A stretch of 64,000 nucleotides of DNA from Phallusia mammillata. Its lineage: Eukaryota; Chordata; Ascidiacea; Phlebobranchia; Ascidiidae. A program made the translations under genes and the position numbers. Shown here piece after piece: positions 34,085 through 45,132 of the stretch. Where the stretch lies: assembly GCA_003260075.1 (NCBI GenBank), contig QLIY01000136.1, forward strand, positions 75,713 to 139,712. Reading direction: 5' to 3'. Below the pieces are notes generated by a model, which saw nothing but the letters and a program-made list of their open reading frames with translations, did not search any database and was not told the origin of the DNA. How positions within the stretch are numbered: the stretch's first letter is position 1; each line of letters begins with the position of its first letter.

Positions 34085-36820
34085 CGTTCTTCCGTAATTT
34101 TTTACCTTTCTAAATAAACTTATTAAATTTTATAATGTTGGTAATGTAGCCTAAACTAATTGTAAGAAGTAAAACGGTTTAACCAGCGTCTTTACTCAAC
34201 CCAAATGCTGAATTTCTACCTCTGCGGTCGGAATGGTCTTCAACAAGCCAGGCAAATGATTGTCACTTCCCACGCACGTCAGTAAGATTTACTGTTGCGA
34301 ATAAACAAATTATATGAATATTTGTTCCGCTGTTGACATTCTCGTGCGAACTTAAACAAAATTAGATTTCGTGCAGGTATTTAAACTTAAACCACAGCTT
34401 GCAAACCAATTGCAGATCGCAATAAAAATGTTCGGAGCTTGAATTCACACTGATCGCCATAACAAATCCCCCAAAAATANGCCATAAAGCTATCACATAT
34501 GGGTTTACATTATGGTGAAAATAATCTGTATGTACTGAAGAGGATAGAGGGCTGAAATGCTTGGAAAGTCGTGGTTTACGCGACACTTTTTTCACCAAGT
34601 GGTACCTAACCGCGGCAAATTATGTAGCCTACATGGAAGCAGAAATTGTACGAGTGAATGCCATCTTAACTGTTCTCTTGAGTTTTTTCGAGTATCTTAG
34701 GTCATAGATTTGATTTTAGTCAAAAAGTAACTATTTTCAATCGAATAGACAATTATTGAAAATGTAGGACAAAAAACATTATCCTAGAAATAAAAAAAAG
34801 AATTTGACATTGGTGGACTTGAGTGGGGAACTACACCAAAAAGGTTAAGAAACAATCAATTCTGACTGCACAGTACTGGCCGTGCTTAGGGGGGGGGGGG
34901 CCTACGCTATTGGACCTGTTTAAAGCCTAAATTTGTACCAAATTTCAACGCGAGATTGCCATTTACATTTTTAGGGGGCCGCGGTCCACAAAAGGTTGGG
35001 CTGAAGTTAAACGTGCTGTTAAAATCGTTATAATTATAGCAACTAATACTAAACATATATTTTGCCGTCACAAAAGCTGTTAAGTTTAAAATGCACCACT
35101 ATTGAAGGGAGGTGAAGATGTCATTTTTGCTCATTTCAATTTAACACCTACAGCCTAGTTGCGTATTTTCGGTAAAAAAAGACGATGTAGAATCTTCACG
35201 CGACCTGTAAGCGTCAGATTATGTAGCTTACAGATATTACAAATGGCATTTTGTGTATTTCTTGTTATTGTAGGACAACTTGGTTTTCGTTAAAAAGAAA
35301 GACATGCCCTTGAAATTAAGGACGCATGGTAGGCCCAGCAAATGTAAAGATCTACCAATAGATTTTTTAGTCTATGTATGTGTAGATCTTAACCCAGTGC
35401 CTTGTGACGTTATAACTTCATTAGTACTTTCCTTGATAATGAAGTCGAACGCAGTTAACAGTTTGCACAGTTGCGTGCCATAAAGCTATCACATATGGGT
35501 TTACATTATGGTGAAAATAATCTGTATGTACTGAAGAGGATAGAGGGCTGAAATGCTTGGAAAGTCGTGGTTTACGCGACACTTTTTTCACCAAGTGGTA
35601 CCTAACCGCGGCAAATTATGTAGCCTACATGGAAGCAGAAATTGTACGAGTGAATGCCATCTTAACTGTTCTCTTGAGTTTTTTCGAGTATCTTAGGTCA
35701 TAGATTTGATTTTAGTCAAAAAGTAACTATTTTCAATCGAATAGACAATTATTTATAATGTAGGACAAAAAACACCATCCTAGAAATAAAACAAAGAATT
35801 TGACATTGGTGGACTTGAGTGGGGAACTACACCAACAAGGTTAAGAAACAATCAATTCTGACTGCACAGTACTGGCCGTGCTTAAAAGTACATCAGTATT
35901 CAAAGTTTCTCCAACATGAAATTGTTCGGAGTTGGATTGTAAAGCATCATTTGTACTTTTAAGCCGGTAATACTACACCTAAAACACATCACTCCACAAA
36001 TAAATTATTAACTGTATTTACCTTCCTTTGATATACCCAAAAATAAATAATTGGAAACCCTTACAAGCATAGCGTATCAACAACCAAAAACGAACATTTT
36101 AACAAATCAAGAATGTACTGGGCATGCCGTAAACGAGAGGATTTAGAACAAAACACGCTAGATTGTATTGACTTCCGAACTTTACTGTAAATTTTATGCC
36201 ATATTAAATGCCAAACTATACTTGAAAAACAGGCGTCATATTTTTGATAACGGATGTTCGTGTACAATGAAAGCAATTTACATTTTTTGCGACAGAAGGC
36301 CAAGTCAAATAATATACATTTTACTACAATGGGTAGAACCAACCAAAGCACTGTATGAGCAGGGCGAACTTTTAATTCCATGTTTGAAATACAGTATTAA
36401 CAAAGCAAACAAAACAAGTCCTGCGGTGGGCTAACTTGTCCCACCACGGTACGGGCACAATATACTTTTTTGTTTCAGTTTCACTACTCATGTGATAACA
36501 TCAGTAAGAGAGAGAAAGAAACAATAAACAAATTTTACTAATGTTTGTATAAAGCAGCACACAAAAAACACGCTGCAAAAGCAGAAAGGGAAAATCAGGT
36601 TCTTCGAAGGGTGTTTCTTTTCTTCTTAGTGGTACACAGGCAGATTTCACAAATATCAGAGCTTTTATAATGCAGTCAGGACAATTCTTCAAATCAGCAG
36701 AAATGACAGCAGTAGGAGGCTCGAACTTGTGAATGGAAACGGAAAGAGGTCTGCAAAGCCACAAACAAAAAAACGTTAACACTGCAACACAAAAAATGTA
36801 CCAGACTTTTCTACCTGTCA
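34085..36820. other. Intergenic; long duplicated block
   Basis: Position 34480-34880 recurs at 35476-35884 with very few differences. The first copy is preceded by an N at 34480 and followed by a G run (34889-34898). The first 200 bases also resemble 28085-28295. No protein-coding gene is supported; the frames at 36061-36434 look like noise. Confidence 0.6.
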
Positions 36821-39558
36821 CTAAATCATGTCTGCCACGTTCATTGGCATCTCAGTAATTGAAGTGTTATAAAAAGATTCAATGTCTTTGAGAGTCCTTC
36901 TGTCATCATTGGTAACAAAGTTTATTGCAACTCCCTTACGACCAAATCGACCTCCACGACCAATACTGTAATAAAATGTTTAGTTACAAAACTCTACTTT
37001 TCACCAAACCACCTAGGCATTAGATGTACACATTCTAAACAGTGCTCTTATATACTTTTTAACACTGTAACACAACATTTTAAGGCCAAGATGAGCAGAC
37101 ATTAGGAAAGAGGTCGCATCATGTCTCATTTCAATGTTGTGAAAAGCAGCTGTTGTTCCACGAGACTCACTGTTGTATCACAGCCACAAACTTTTTATCA
37201 TGGATAAAAAGTTTCCAGCTCTACAACAGCACTTTATAGGAACATAATAAAGCATATACAACTCAATGACTTGCCGATGAATGTAGTTTTCACGGTTTGA
37301 TGGCAAATCATAGTTAATAACCAAGGACACTTGCTGGACATCAATACCACGCGCAAGAAGATCTGTTGTAATTAAAACTCTAGAGGAACCAGATCGAAAT
37401 TCCCTCATAATCAAGTCTCTGTCAGACTGCTCCATATCACCATGCTGTAACATGTAGATCACATCTGTTAAACGATGTTTTAAAATGTGTAAGTCACATT
37501 TACCATACCAAAGAAGACACAGTGAAGTCTCTTTTTTGCAAATTTTGAGTCAGCCAGTCGACTTTCCTTCTTGTATTCAAGAAAATTACAGCCTGTGTTA
37601 TGGTAAGTGTCTCATATAAGTCACACAGTGTGTCCAATTTCCACTCTTCTTTCTCAACCAAGACGAAGTACTGCAGAATTCCCTCCAATGTCAGTTCCTC
37701 CTTTTTTACCAGGATTTTAATGGGTTCCGGCATGAACTTGGTTGTCACCTCTAGCACATCAGTAGGCATTGTAGCCGATAATAAAATAACTTGAATGTCA
37801 CCGGGCATTTTTCTACATGAGTAACAATACAAAAGGCATAAATTTTACCTGCTGGCATTTAAAGAAGTACACCTTCACCGTACTGTCACACACAAATGGT
37901 AAGATCGATATAAATGCACAAAAGCTGGAACTTTTTCCAAAAGTAACAACATTTTATGCTGAACTTGAATAAAGTGATATAAAAATGTTTTCTATCCAAG
38001 AAGGGCATAACTGCACCTCAACTATATACACACCTGAAAATCTCATAAATTTGTTCTTTGAAACCCCGAGACAACATTTCATCAGCTTCATCCGGGGGGG
38101 GGGCATCCAAGGGCATAACTGCACCTCAACTATATACACACCTGAAAATCTCGTAAATTTGTTCTTTGAAACCCCGAGACAACATTTCATCAGCTTCATC
38201 CAGAACAAACATCTTAACATCACGTACATCTGGTGAATAAAGTAATTAATACATTTTGCCAGGTTTTAAGGCATTGGTTCATATTTCTTGTACCTAAAAC
38301 ATGACGATTTATCATGTCAAAAACTCTTCCAGGTGTTCCCACAACAACATGTGGGGCACAGTTTTCAAGAATTGTCATTTCCTGGCGAACACTTGTGCCA
38401 CCAATGCAAGCATGGCAGTTGACTTTGACATAATCTCCCAAAGCCAAGATCACCTTTTGAATCTGCAATGTCAGAGGTGTAAAAAGCTAAAATATGCAAA
38501 GAAATCTTTGCTATCATATTAGGGTCCCTCTTCGGAAAATATTTTTGTATTTTTTCAGAAATATCAGAATCCCGACTAAAAAATGTGACAATTTTTTGTG
38601 CCTAATTATGTTGTTGTGATGACTAAAATTAGTTTATAATTTGCTGCAAGCATTTAATTTTGGCTTTGTTGATTAATTTGCAATCTAATTTAGAGACAAG
38701 TTTCATAAATTACGAAAAAGAAATTCGGTTTTATGTAGTACTGTAGGTTACGCATTTTTGCAAAAGTAATTTACAAACTTGTTTAACACATTCAGTGCGG
38801 TTGACGTAAATCCACGTAAAAAGCTGTTTTGCGCAGAGTGCGGCTTGACGTTAATTAACGTCAAAAATTTTTGCTAAAAAATGAGGCTGACCGTTAATGT
38901 ACGTCGATACCACCCACGCCATAAATGCGTATCTAGGGTGACGCTTGGTGGGCGTTAAACTTGTTTTATAACAATGTAACAATGCTGACTTTTCTAACAA
39001 ATGCTTGAGGTAGTTATACTGTGTAATTATTGGCAAAAGTTTAAAGTAATCATTGTGCATAAGTTTTAGTAGTAAATTATTGTGCATAAGATTTTGTTGT
39101 CCATAAGTTGTAACAGTACTTTCATTGTAATTCGTTATTGCTGCTGTTAAGGCCTTGCAGCAGACAAGACAAAGCAATCGTGCGCAATAATTGAAACAAT
39201 TAACAAAAGGGGGGGGGGTCTAATTATGTCGTTGTGATGACTAAAATTAGTTTATAATTTGCTGCAAGAATTTAATTTTGGCTTTGTTGATTAATTTGCA
39301 ATCTAACTAAGAGACAAGTTTCATAAATTATGAAAAAGAAACTCGGTTTTATGTAGTACTGTAGGTTGCGGATTTTTGAAAAAGTAATTTACAAACTTGT
39401 TTAAAAGCGCTAAATTAATTTATTATTGAATTACAGAACACCCTATTTCCGAATCAACTGACAGAATTTTGAAAATTACTGTGATCTTTTTACGAAAATT
39501 ATACATAAAACATTTTTTTCGGAAAACTAAAGACAAATTTTCCACAATGCGGGAAGCT

Positions 39559-39604
<46 letters not shown>

Positions 39605-41559
39605 TTTTTGAAAATTACTGTGATCTTTTTACGAAAATTATACATAAAACTTCATTTTTTTCGGAAAACTAAAGACAAATTTTCCACAATGCGGGAAGCT
39701 AATTTTAAAAAGAAATGGGACCCTATTTTACACACTGTTACTTTTATTTAGCTGACCTGTTGTGCCAGTTCTCTAGTTGGTGCAATAACAAGTGCTTGTG
39801 ATTTTTGCACAGACACATCAATATTCTGCAGTATGGAAATAGCAAAAGTAGCTGTTTTTCCAGTTCCTGATTGTGCCTGAGCAATGACATCATGTCCTAC
39901 AAAAAAGTGCATAAAGTTTTGAAAAATGCACCCTGTATACAGCACACATTAACACGCTAATGACGTAAAAGTAGGCCAAATAAATTTTTAAGCGGTCAAG
40001 ATTAGTGGGGGGGGGGGGTGCACCCTGTACACAGTACACATTAATACGCTATATGACGTAAAAGTAGGCCAAATAAATTTTTAAGCGGTCAAGATTAGTG
40101 GCTGCAAAGCAAGAACTCGTTTGGTCAACGCATCTTAAGCAGCTACTGATCATTTGAACCCTGTCATAAACCAAATTCCAAGGTTGTGGGTTTTGTCACG
40201 ATAAAGTGCAGTTACATTGATAAACAAAGTTACTAACCAAAATAAATTATGAATATAAACCTTTTGGGATTATTCTTCAACCAATAATCTTTAACGAAGG
40301 AATTTTTTATATATAACATGCGAAAAAGAGTCATTTTAGTACAGTTTTCTATGCGAAAGGGGGAAATGTTTCATGAGGAGCAGGCAAAAAACAAAAGTGT
40401 AATATAAATACATGTTAAGGTATATGTATTTTTCCAAAGGATATATTAAAGTTACTGTAATGTCACATATTGAGGGGGGGGGGTGAGCAGGCAAAAAACA
40501 AAAGTTAGTAATATAAATACATGTTAAGGTATACGTATTTTTCCAAAGGATATATTAAAGTTACTGTAATGTCACATATTGAGATGCTAGTAAACTGGCA
40601 AAATTACTGCATCTCACCCACATGTCACATAATGATATAGTTCCATTTGACGAACCACTGCGCAATTGTTTCAAACAAAGTTGAAACTGACACAATGGGT
40701 GCTTTTAAAGAACACAACCTTTTTTATTATTTGTTAACCCTAAACTCAAGTAAAAGATATGATCTATATTGTTTTATTAATAGTAACATACCATCAATGC
40801 ATGGTTTGATGGCTCTCTGTTGAATAGCAGATGGCTTTTCGAAACCATAAGCATAGATTCCTCTTAAAAGTTTTTCTTTTAAATCCATATCATCAAATGA
40901 ATCACAGATTTCAGTATAATTGGTCTGTTGATACAAACAGGGGTTACACAAGTTTTGTTACAAAACAACACACACTACAGGATAAACACATACACATTAA
41001 AAATTAAAATTAGAGAGCTTTAATTTTAGGCTTACTTCTATAAGGCCTTCCAAGTTTTCAAGCTTGTCTTGGCTTGGGCCTTGCCCTTGGCCAGGGTAAC
41101 CGCTTTCTCCCATTTGGGAATTATTGTAACTGAAAAACAAAGAGCACACGTTCATATATTACTACATTACGTTTTATCACACTAAACGAAATAATAATGA
41201 AAGACAAATAGTAATAATGAAAAAAAACTATTACCAAGCAAAAACCTTCGAAAAAAGCCAACTTTACCAACCATATGCTTTATAAAATCGTAAACTCCAC
41301 ATTGGCAATCAAATAGGGGGGGGGGGCATTACGTTTTATCACATTAAACGAAATAATAATGAAAGACAAAACTATTACCAAGCAAAAACCTTCGAAAAAA
41401 GCCAACTTTAGCAACCATATGCTTTATAAAATCGTAAACTCCACATTGGCAATCAAATAACTACGTTTTAACGTTTTAGTTCAAACATATTAAACCAATA
41501 ACTGACAAAATCACGCATTTCTTAACTGTGTTTTACACCCACCTTTCTGCATGAGCCAT
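36821..41559 (-). CDS. EIF4A: Eukaryotic initiation factor 4A, DEAD-box RNA helicase
   Basis: ATP-dependent RNA helicase of the eIF4F complex; it unwinds 5' UTR structure for translation initiation in the cytoplasm. Nine exons join in frame: 41559-41543, 41129-41036, 40924-40792, 39896-39757, 38462-38294, 38229-38142, 37812-37509, 37444-37275 and 36965-36821, giving 419 residues. Motifs in order are the Q motif (PSAIQQRAI), AQSGTGKT (motif I), PTRELAQQ (Ia), TPGR (Ib), DEAD (II), SAT (III), ARGID (V) and HRIGRGGR (VI). It ends [10 protein letters not shown]. Similarity to vertebrate EIF4A1/2 is continuous after a Gly/Gln-rich N-terminus ([14 protein letters not shown]) that is family-variable. 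The intron after exon 8 has a GC donor (CG|GCAAGT); only this joins CG to TATTGGTCG to restore HRIGRG. Part of exon 6 is repeated at 38035-38094 before a G run and is not part of the gene. The set of motifs separates it from DDX6 and DDX48 with fair confidence. Confidence 0.95.
37995..38210. repeat. Duplicated segment containing part of eIF4A exon 6
   Basis: Position 37995-38094 recurs at 38103-38205 across nine G. The truncated copy lacks the 5' part of the exon (it stops at CAGCTTCATCC on the plus strand). Differences are few (for example CTCATAAAT against CTCGTAAAT). Confidence 0.9.
38600..39404. repeat. Duplicated eIF4A intron segment around a G run
   Basis: Position 38603-38786 recurs at 39219-39404. 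The first copy continues into the piggyBac-like sequence, the second does not. Confidence 0.8.
38783..39209. mobile_element. Probable piggyBac-like element, left end only
   Basis: At a TTAA (38783-38786) the sequence begins CACATTCAGTGCGGTTGACG and soon contains the perfect 18-bp palindrome TGACGTTAATTAACGTCA (38846-38863). TTAA target sites and starts of this kind are known from piggyBac-type MITEs. In the second copy of this region (39219-39404) the homologous place reads GTTTAAAAGCGC, without the insert. The element runs into a G run at about 39210, so the right end is not seen. Confidence 0.6.
39470..39700. repeat. Duplicated segment around a 44-base G run
   Basis: Position 39472-39556 recurs at 39606-39698. 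The run at 39559-39602 separates them; the second copy continues into exon 4 of eIF4A. Confidence 0.85.
39926..40100. repeat. Duplicated segment around a G run
   Basis: Position 39926-40008 recurs at 40019-40101 with scattered substitutions and a 1-base indel. Confidence 0.85.
40376..40590. repeat. Duplicated segment around a G run
   Basis: Position 40378-40472 recurs at 40485-40582; the second copy has an insertion of about 3 bases. Confidence 0.85.
41164..41460. repeat. Duplicated segment around a G run
   Basis: Position 41166-41314 recurs at 41327-41460. The second copy lacks about 20 bases (around GACAAATAGTAATAATGAAA) that the first has. Confidence 0.85.
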
Positions 41560-42468
41560 GTTGGTCAGAAAAGGATTGTAGTTTCGCTCACCAATCTGGA
41601 GGCACGTTGTTCGCGGATAAATATGAAAAGTACGTATACTTTTTACTAAATACTGTCAAACAACATGTTTATTTATTTACAAAAAGACTTCTGAAGCTTG
41701 AAACATATCACATAGTTTCGACTGTATTGGTAACTAGTAACATACGTGAGTATAAAAAGAATAATATAACGGCGGGAAACAGGTTTCGCGGAGGTATACT
41801 ACTAGATGAAATTGCGTAATCGCATGCTGGTGTTAGAAGAGGCGTGAGTCACACGGCATCACAGATATCATATATTTTTATTCATTTTGTCTATTTTGTC
41901 CCCTGATGAATGTACTTTTTTAACGTTGTAAAGAGATTTATTCGCATTTGATAGGTCATTAGGGGGACAAAATTAGCGACAATAAGCACAGACCTGAAAT
42001 GTCAGAGAGAATAATTCTGCTTTGAAGGTCCAGGAATATTTTTTTTAGATCGCGGCATAAAAGTTCCAAATTTCCCAATGTGTTGGCATTTTTGTGTCAT
42101 GTTAACAGGTTGCTGTGTTTTCCGAATGTCAAGGAAGTATTTCTGTGCGTTCGTAACTCAAACAATTTTGCGTCTAAACAACAGACTGTCTCTTAATTTG
42201 AAATGTAAAGATACGAGCATACGACTCTGCCTGCTGATGTCATTAGCAATTAGAGACATACGAAAGTGTTGTTTTAACCGATTTACGGTCTCGGCGCAAC
42301 TTTTCCAGATGCGCCTGCAAATTTACTATAACCGCCTCGGGGTACCTAACATAGACGTGGGGTCTAAATATTGCAGAAGGTTGAGAGACAAGGATATCAT
42401 CATTTTTACACCAAAATTAAGTAAGTTATTATCAGTCGCTGCACAGTGGTCAAATTACACTTTATAGA
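41560..42468. promoter_or_regulatory. Shared upstream region of two divergent genes
   Basis: eIF4A is read leftward from 41559 and the beta-propeller gene rightward from 42469, so this 0.9-kb stretch must hold both 5' flanks. I see no clear TATA box or other element. The plus-strand frame 42078-42467 ends just before the next ATG and has no recognisable domain. Confidence 0.5.
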
Positions 42469-44201
42469 ATGATATCCGGTAGAAAAACGCGTTGTTTCCA
42501 TATGGCTTGTAGACTGCTATTGTTCATTACATGTAAGTACGACTAACATATTTTCATTGTAAGAACAGTCAGTGAGGCTACTTTACTTTTTTACAGTCAC
42601 AAAAATTTGTTTCGAGAACGATCGTCGAGGTGCAGCGACTACATCTTTGATTCGTACCCCCAGAAGTAAAAGTGACAAACGAGTTTGTCAAGACACAAAC
42701 TCATCTAACTGCGTTCAAGGAGATTATTACAGAGATTGCGCAGTATTTGAAACTCCCAGACGCAAAACAAAGCTGAATGCAGACGAGTACACTTGGAAGA
42801 GATTTAACCCAGCTTTGGTTAGGCTTGACAAAGAAAAATACGTTTACGTCGAACGACAAAACAGGATCATCCGTGAGGTGAGAAATGGAATAGATGGAAA
42901 ACGTGACAGTTTCTGGATTAAGACCAACCGCTTTGTTTTCTGCGAGCTTGAAATATCCGAAAACCAGCTTAAGTTCGTAACAACGTCTCTCACTGAATTG
43001 GACCCTTTCCAGTCAGAGCAATCTGAAACAAATGACAAGACGCTGTTTGATTGCGAACTACAACAGGATTACATTGATGGCGGCCACGGCGTACAAGATC
43101 CTCGTTTAGTCATACTGAAAGACAAGCTCTTGATTGTGTTTAACAGCAGGAGTAAAATTCACATTTCTAACACTTGGTGCGATGTAAAGTCAAAACGTGC
43201 GATGTATCTGGGAGAACTGCGATGGAAAAAACGGAGAAACAATTCCGCACCTATGGTACAAAATTTCGTAAAATTGGAGATTAAAATGGACGAAGAAAAT
43301 GAAATTGAGCTGTCCGACATCGAGAAGAATTGGTCACCGTTTGTTTTTAATGACCGACTTTACTTTAGTTACGCTTTTTATCCACAGCATGTTGTCATGA
43401 GTTGTAATGCAAGCAACGGCGAATGCTTTGTATTGTTTAAAACCGATAGCACGCTGACTTTTGAGCCGCTGAGAAAGTTCTTGGTAAAGAAGCAAAAGTC
43501 CATGAAAGATTGTCAGCCACATGGTGGAACACCGGCGATATTACAACGCTTCAAAAATACTTTCTATTATTTAGGTAAGTTATGACACTATTAAAAAGCA
43601 TTATCGGAATTCATCCTTATTCTGCTACTAGATTTGGTTGCATTGCAATATCATTGTTGTACGTTTACATTATTACATTGTTATGGTTATATTATTATGC
43701 AAAGGATTTTTTGTTGTTGAAGAACAAACAAAATTAGTTAATTGGAACTTTAGACTTGTGTTCACATTGAGCTATTTTCAGTACATTAACACAGATACAA
43801 CTATTGCAATACTTGCTGCGACCTAAACCGTTTTCCACATTGTAGGTGTGCTACACTGCCACCACGTGATCAGTAGAGGCTTGCGTGAATATTTCAACTT
43901 TCCTTACAAGGTGGAAGCGAGATTTCCGTTCCGCATTATCGAACTCGCCAACAGCCCACTTCCGTTGATAGATTCCCCGCCAGAAATGTTTAAAAAAATA
44001 ATGAAATCGGGACCAGCTTACTACAGAAATGATCTTAAACCAGGCCAACGCATCGCCTTTGCTTCTGACATTACCGTGTCTAGAGATGGCAACATGGAGA
44101 AACTAATGATAACTTATGGACGGAACGACGCCCAGGCCAGGTGGTTTGAAATCACTTTAGCCAATTTGGAAAGAAATTTTTTTGGAAATGGTTCGCAATG
44201 A
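42469..44201 (+). CDS. Putative five-bladed beta-propeller glycosidase/glycosyltransferase-like protein
   Basis: Three exons, 42469-42532, 42597-43574 and 43846-44201, join with GT-AG introns in phase 1 and give 465 residues. The first exon encodes a short basic N-terminus and a hydrophobic stretch (MACRLLLFITF), which suggests a signal anchor and a Golgi or secreted location. The body has HGVQDPRLVI, EKNWSPFVFNDRLYFSYAF, PQHVVMSCNASNGEC, PHGGTPAI and near the end MITYGRNDAQARWFEITL. The aspartate-proline-arginine motif and the order of strands resemble GH130/GH43-like propellers and related beta-mannosyltransferase-like proteins. I recognise the fold by pattern, not by a sure family match, so activity and substrate are unknown. 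An AATAAA at 44332-44337 fits its 3' end. Confidence 0.7.
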
Positions 44202-44331
44202 GAGAAGGAATCCTCAAGGGGTATTTCGATACACATTGTGGTTTGCATTGCATTCTGTCCCCTACCAACACAAATTTTAAAATCAAAGCAAAAGGAATAT
44301 GGAACAAAACCACCAGAATGGCAATCCGCTC

Positions 44332-44337
44332 AATAAA
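44332..44337 (+). terminator. Polyadenylation signal AATAAA
   Basis: It lies 131 bases after the stop codon of the beta-propeller gene at 44199-44201. Confidence 0.6.
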
Positions 44338-44879
44338 CACAGTTCACGAAAACTGACACACAAAAACATAGAGTTTTACGAATGTAGTATTATTGTGATG
44401 TTTTGTAAGTAAATTAATTTAGATAATGGTAAATATATTGTAACTAATGCTGATGAGATGCAAGTAACCTTTTTTAATCGTTGCTGATGCTTTAGTCAAT
44501 GGAGTAGTTTTACGCATTGCAGAAGTTTTATTCTTTGCAAAAACGCCAAAGCAAAGTATAAACAATATAAACTGACGCAAGGGTGCTACTATATTGTTGA
44601 CCATGGTGATGCGGGAAAAATGTACAAAAAGGTACAACAACATTTAGGCCGTTATAAAAGACAACGCTTTAGCACCACCCAGCGTAAAAATGTCAACAAC
44701 GGAGGACGGAAAAATGTAACAATAACCATTTTGCTATCTTATAAATTTTTGGGACATATCGCAGCAGAACCGAAGCATGTAGTTTACGATATTTACGTAA
44801 ATGAAATAAAGAAAACGCCCGAAAGTGAATGAGATCAAAATTCAAATGTTTTATATATTTTTGAATCATTCGGCTACTT

Positions 44880-45075
44880 CAGTGGTTCCCAAACTGTGGG
44901 CCATGGCCCAGTAGTGGGCCACTAAGACATTTTCAATGGGCCACAGAGCCATTTGAATAGATTCTACTGTGGGGGGGGGGGTTTGTTTGTGCCCAAATTT
45001 ACAGCATATGGTGGGCCACGAATCGCTATTAAATAGACATTTGGGCCACAGACCAAAAACGTTTGGGAACCCCTG
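44880..45075. mobile_element. Complete hAT-type MITE
   Basis: Inverted ends are CAGTGGTTCCCAAAC and GTTTGGGAACCCCTG. The 8-bp direct repeat GGCTACTT flanks both sides (44872-44879 and 45076-45083). It is 196 bp long, non-coding, and contains a run of about ten G near 44972 that may be native or artificial. The interior is built around GGGCCAC / GTGGGCC inverted motifs. Confidence 0.92.
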
Positions 45076-45132
45076 GGCTACTTAAACAAACAAATATGAG
45101 TTCGTTTGTGGATATTATTTCAAGCAGAGTTT

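Noticed and set aside
14437..41460. Repeated pairs read as CRISPR-like or tandem duplications
   Set aside because: Each is one pair around a homopolymer run, with allele-like differences; there is no array of short repeats with spacers and the genome is eukaryotic.
42078..42467. Plus-strand frame of 129 residues before the propeller gene
   Set aside because: No recognisable domain; it ends before the likely ATG and would occupy the divergent promoter region.
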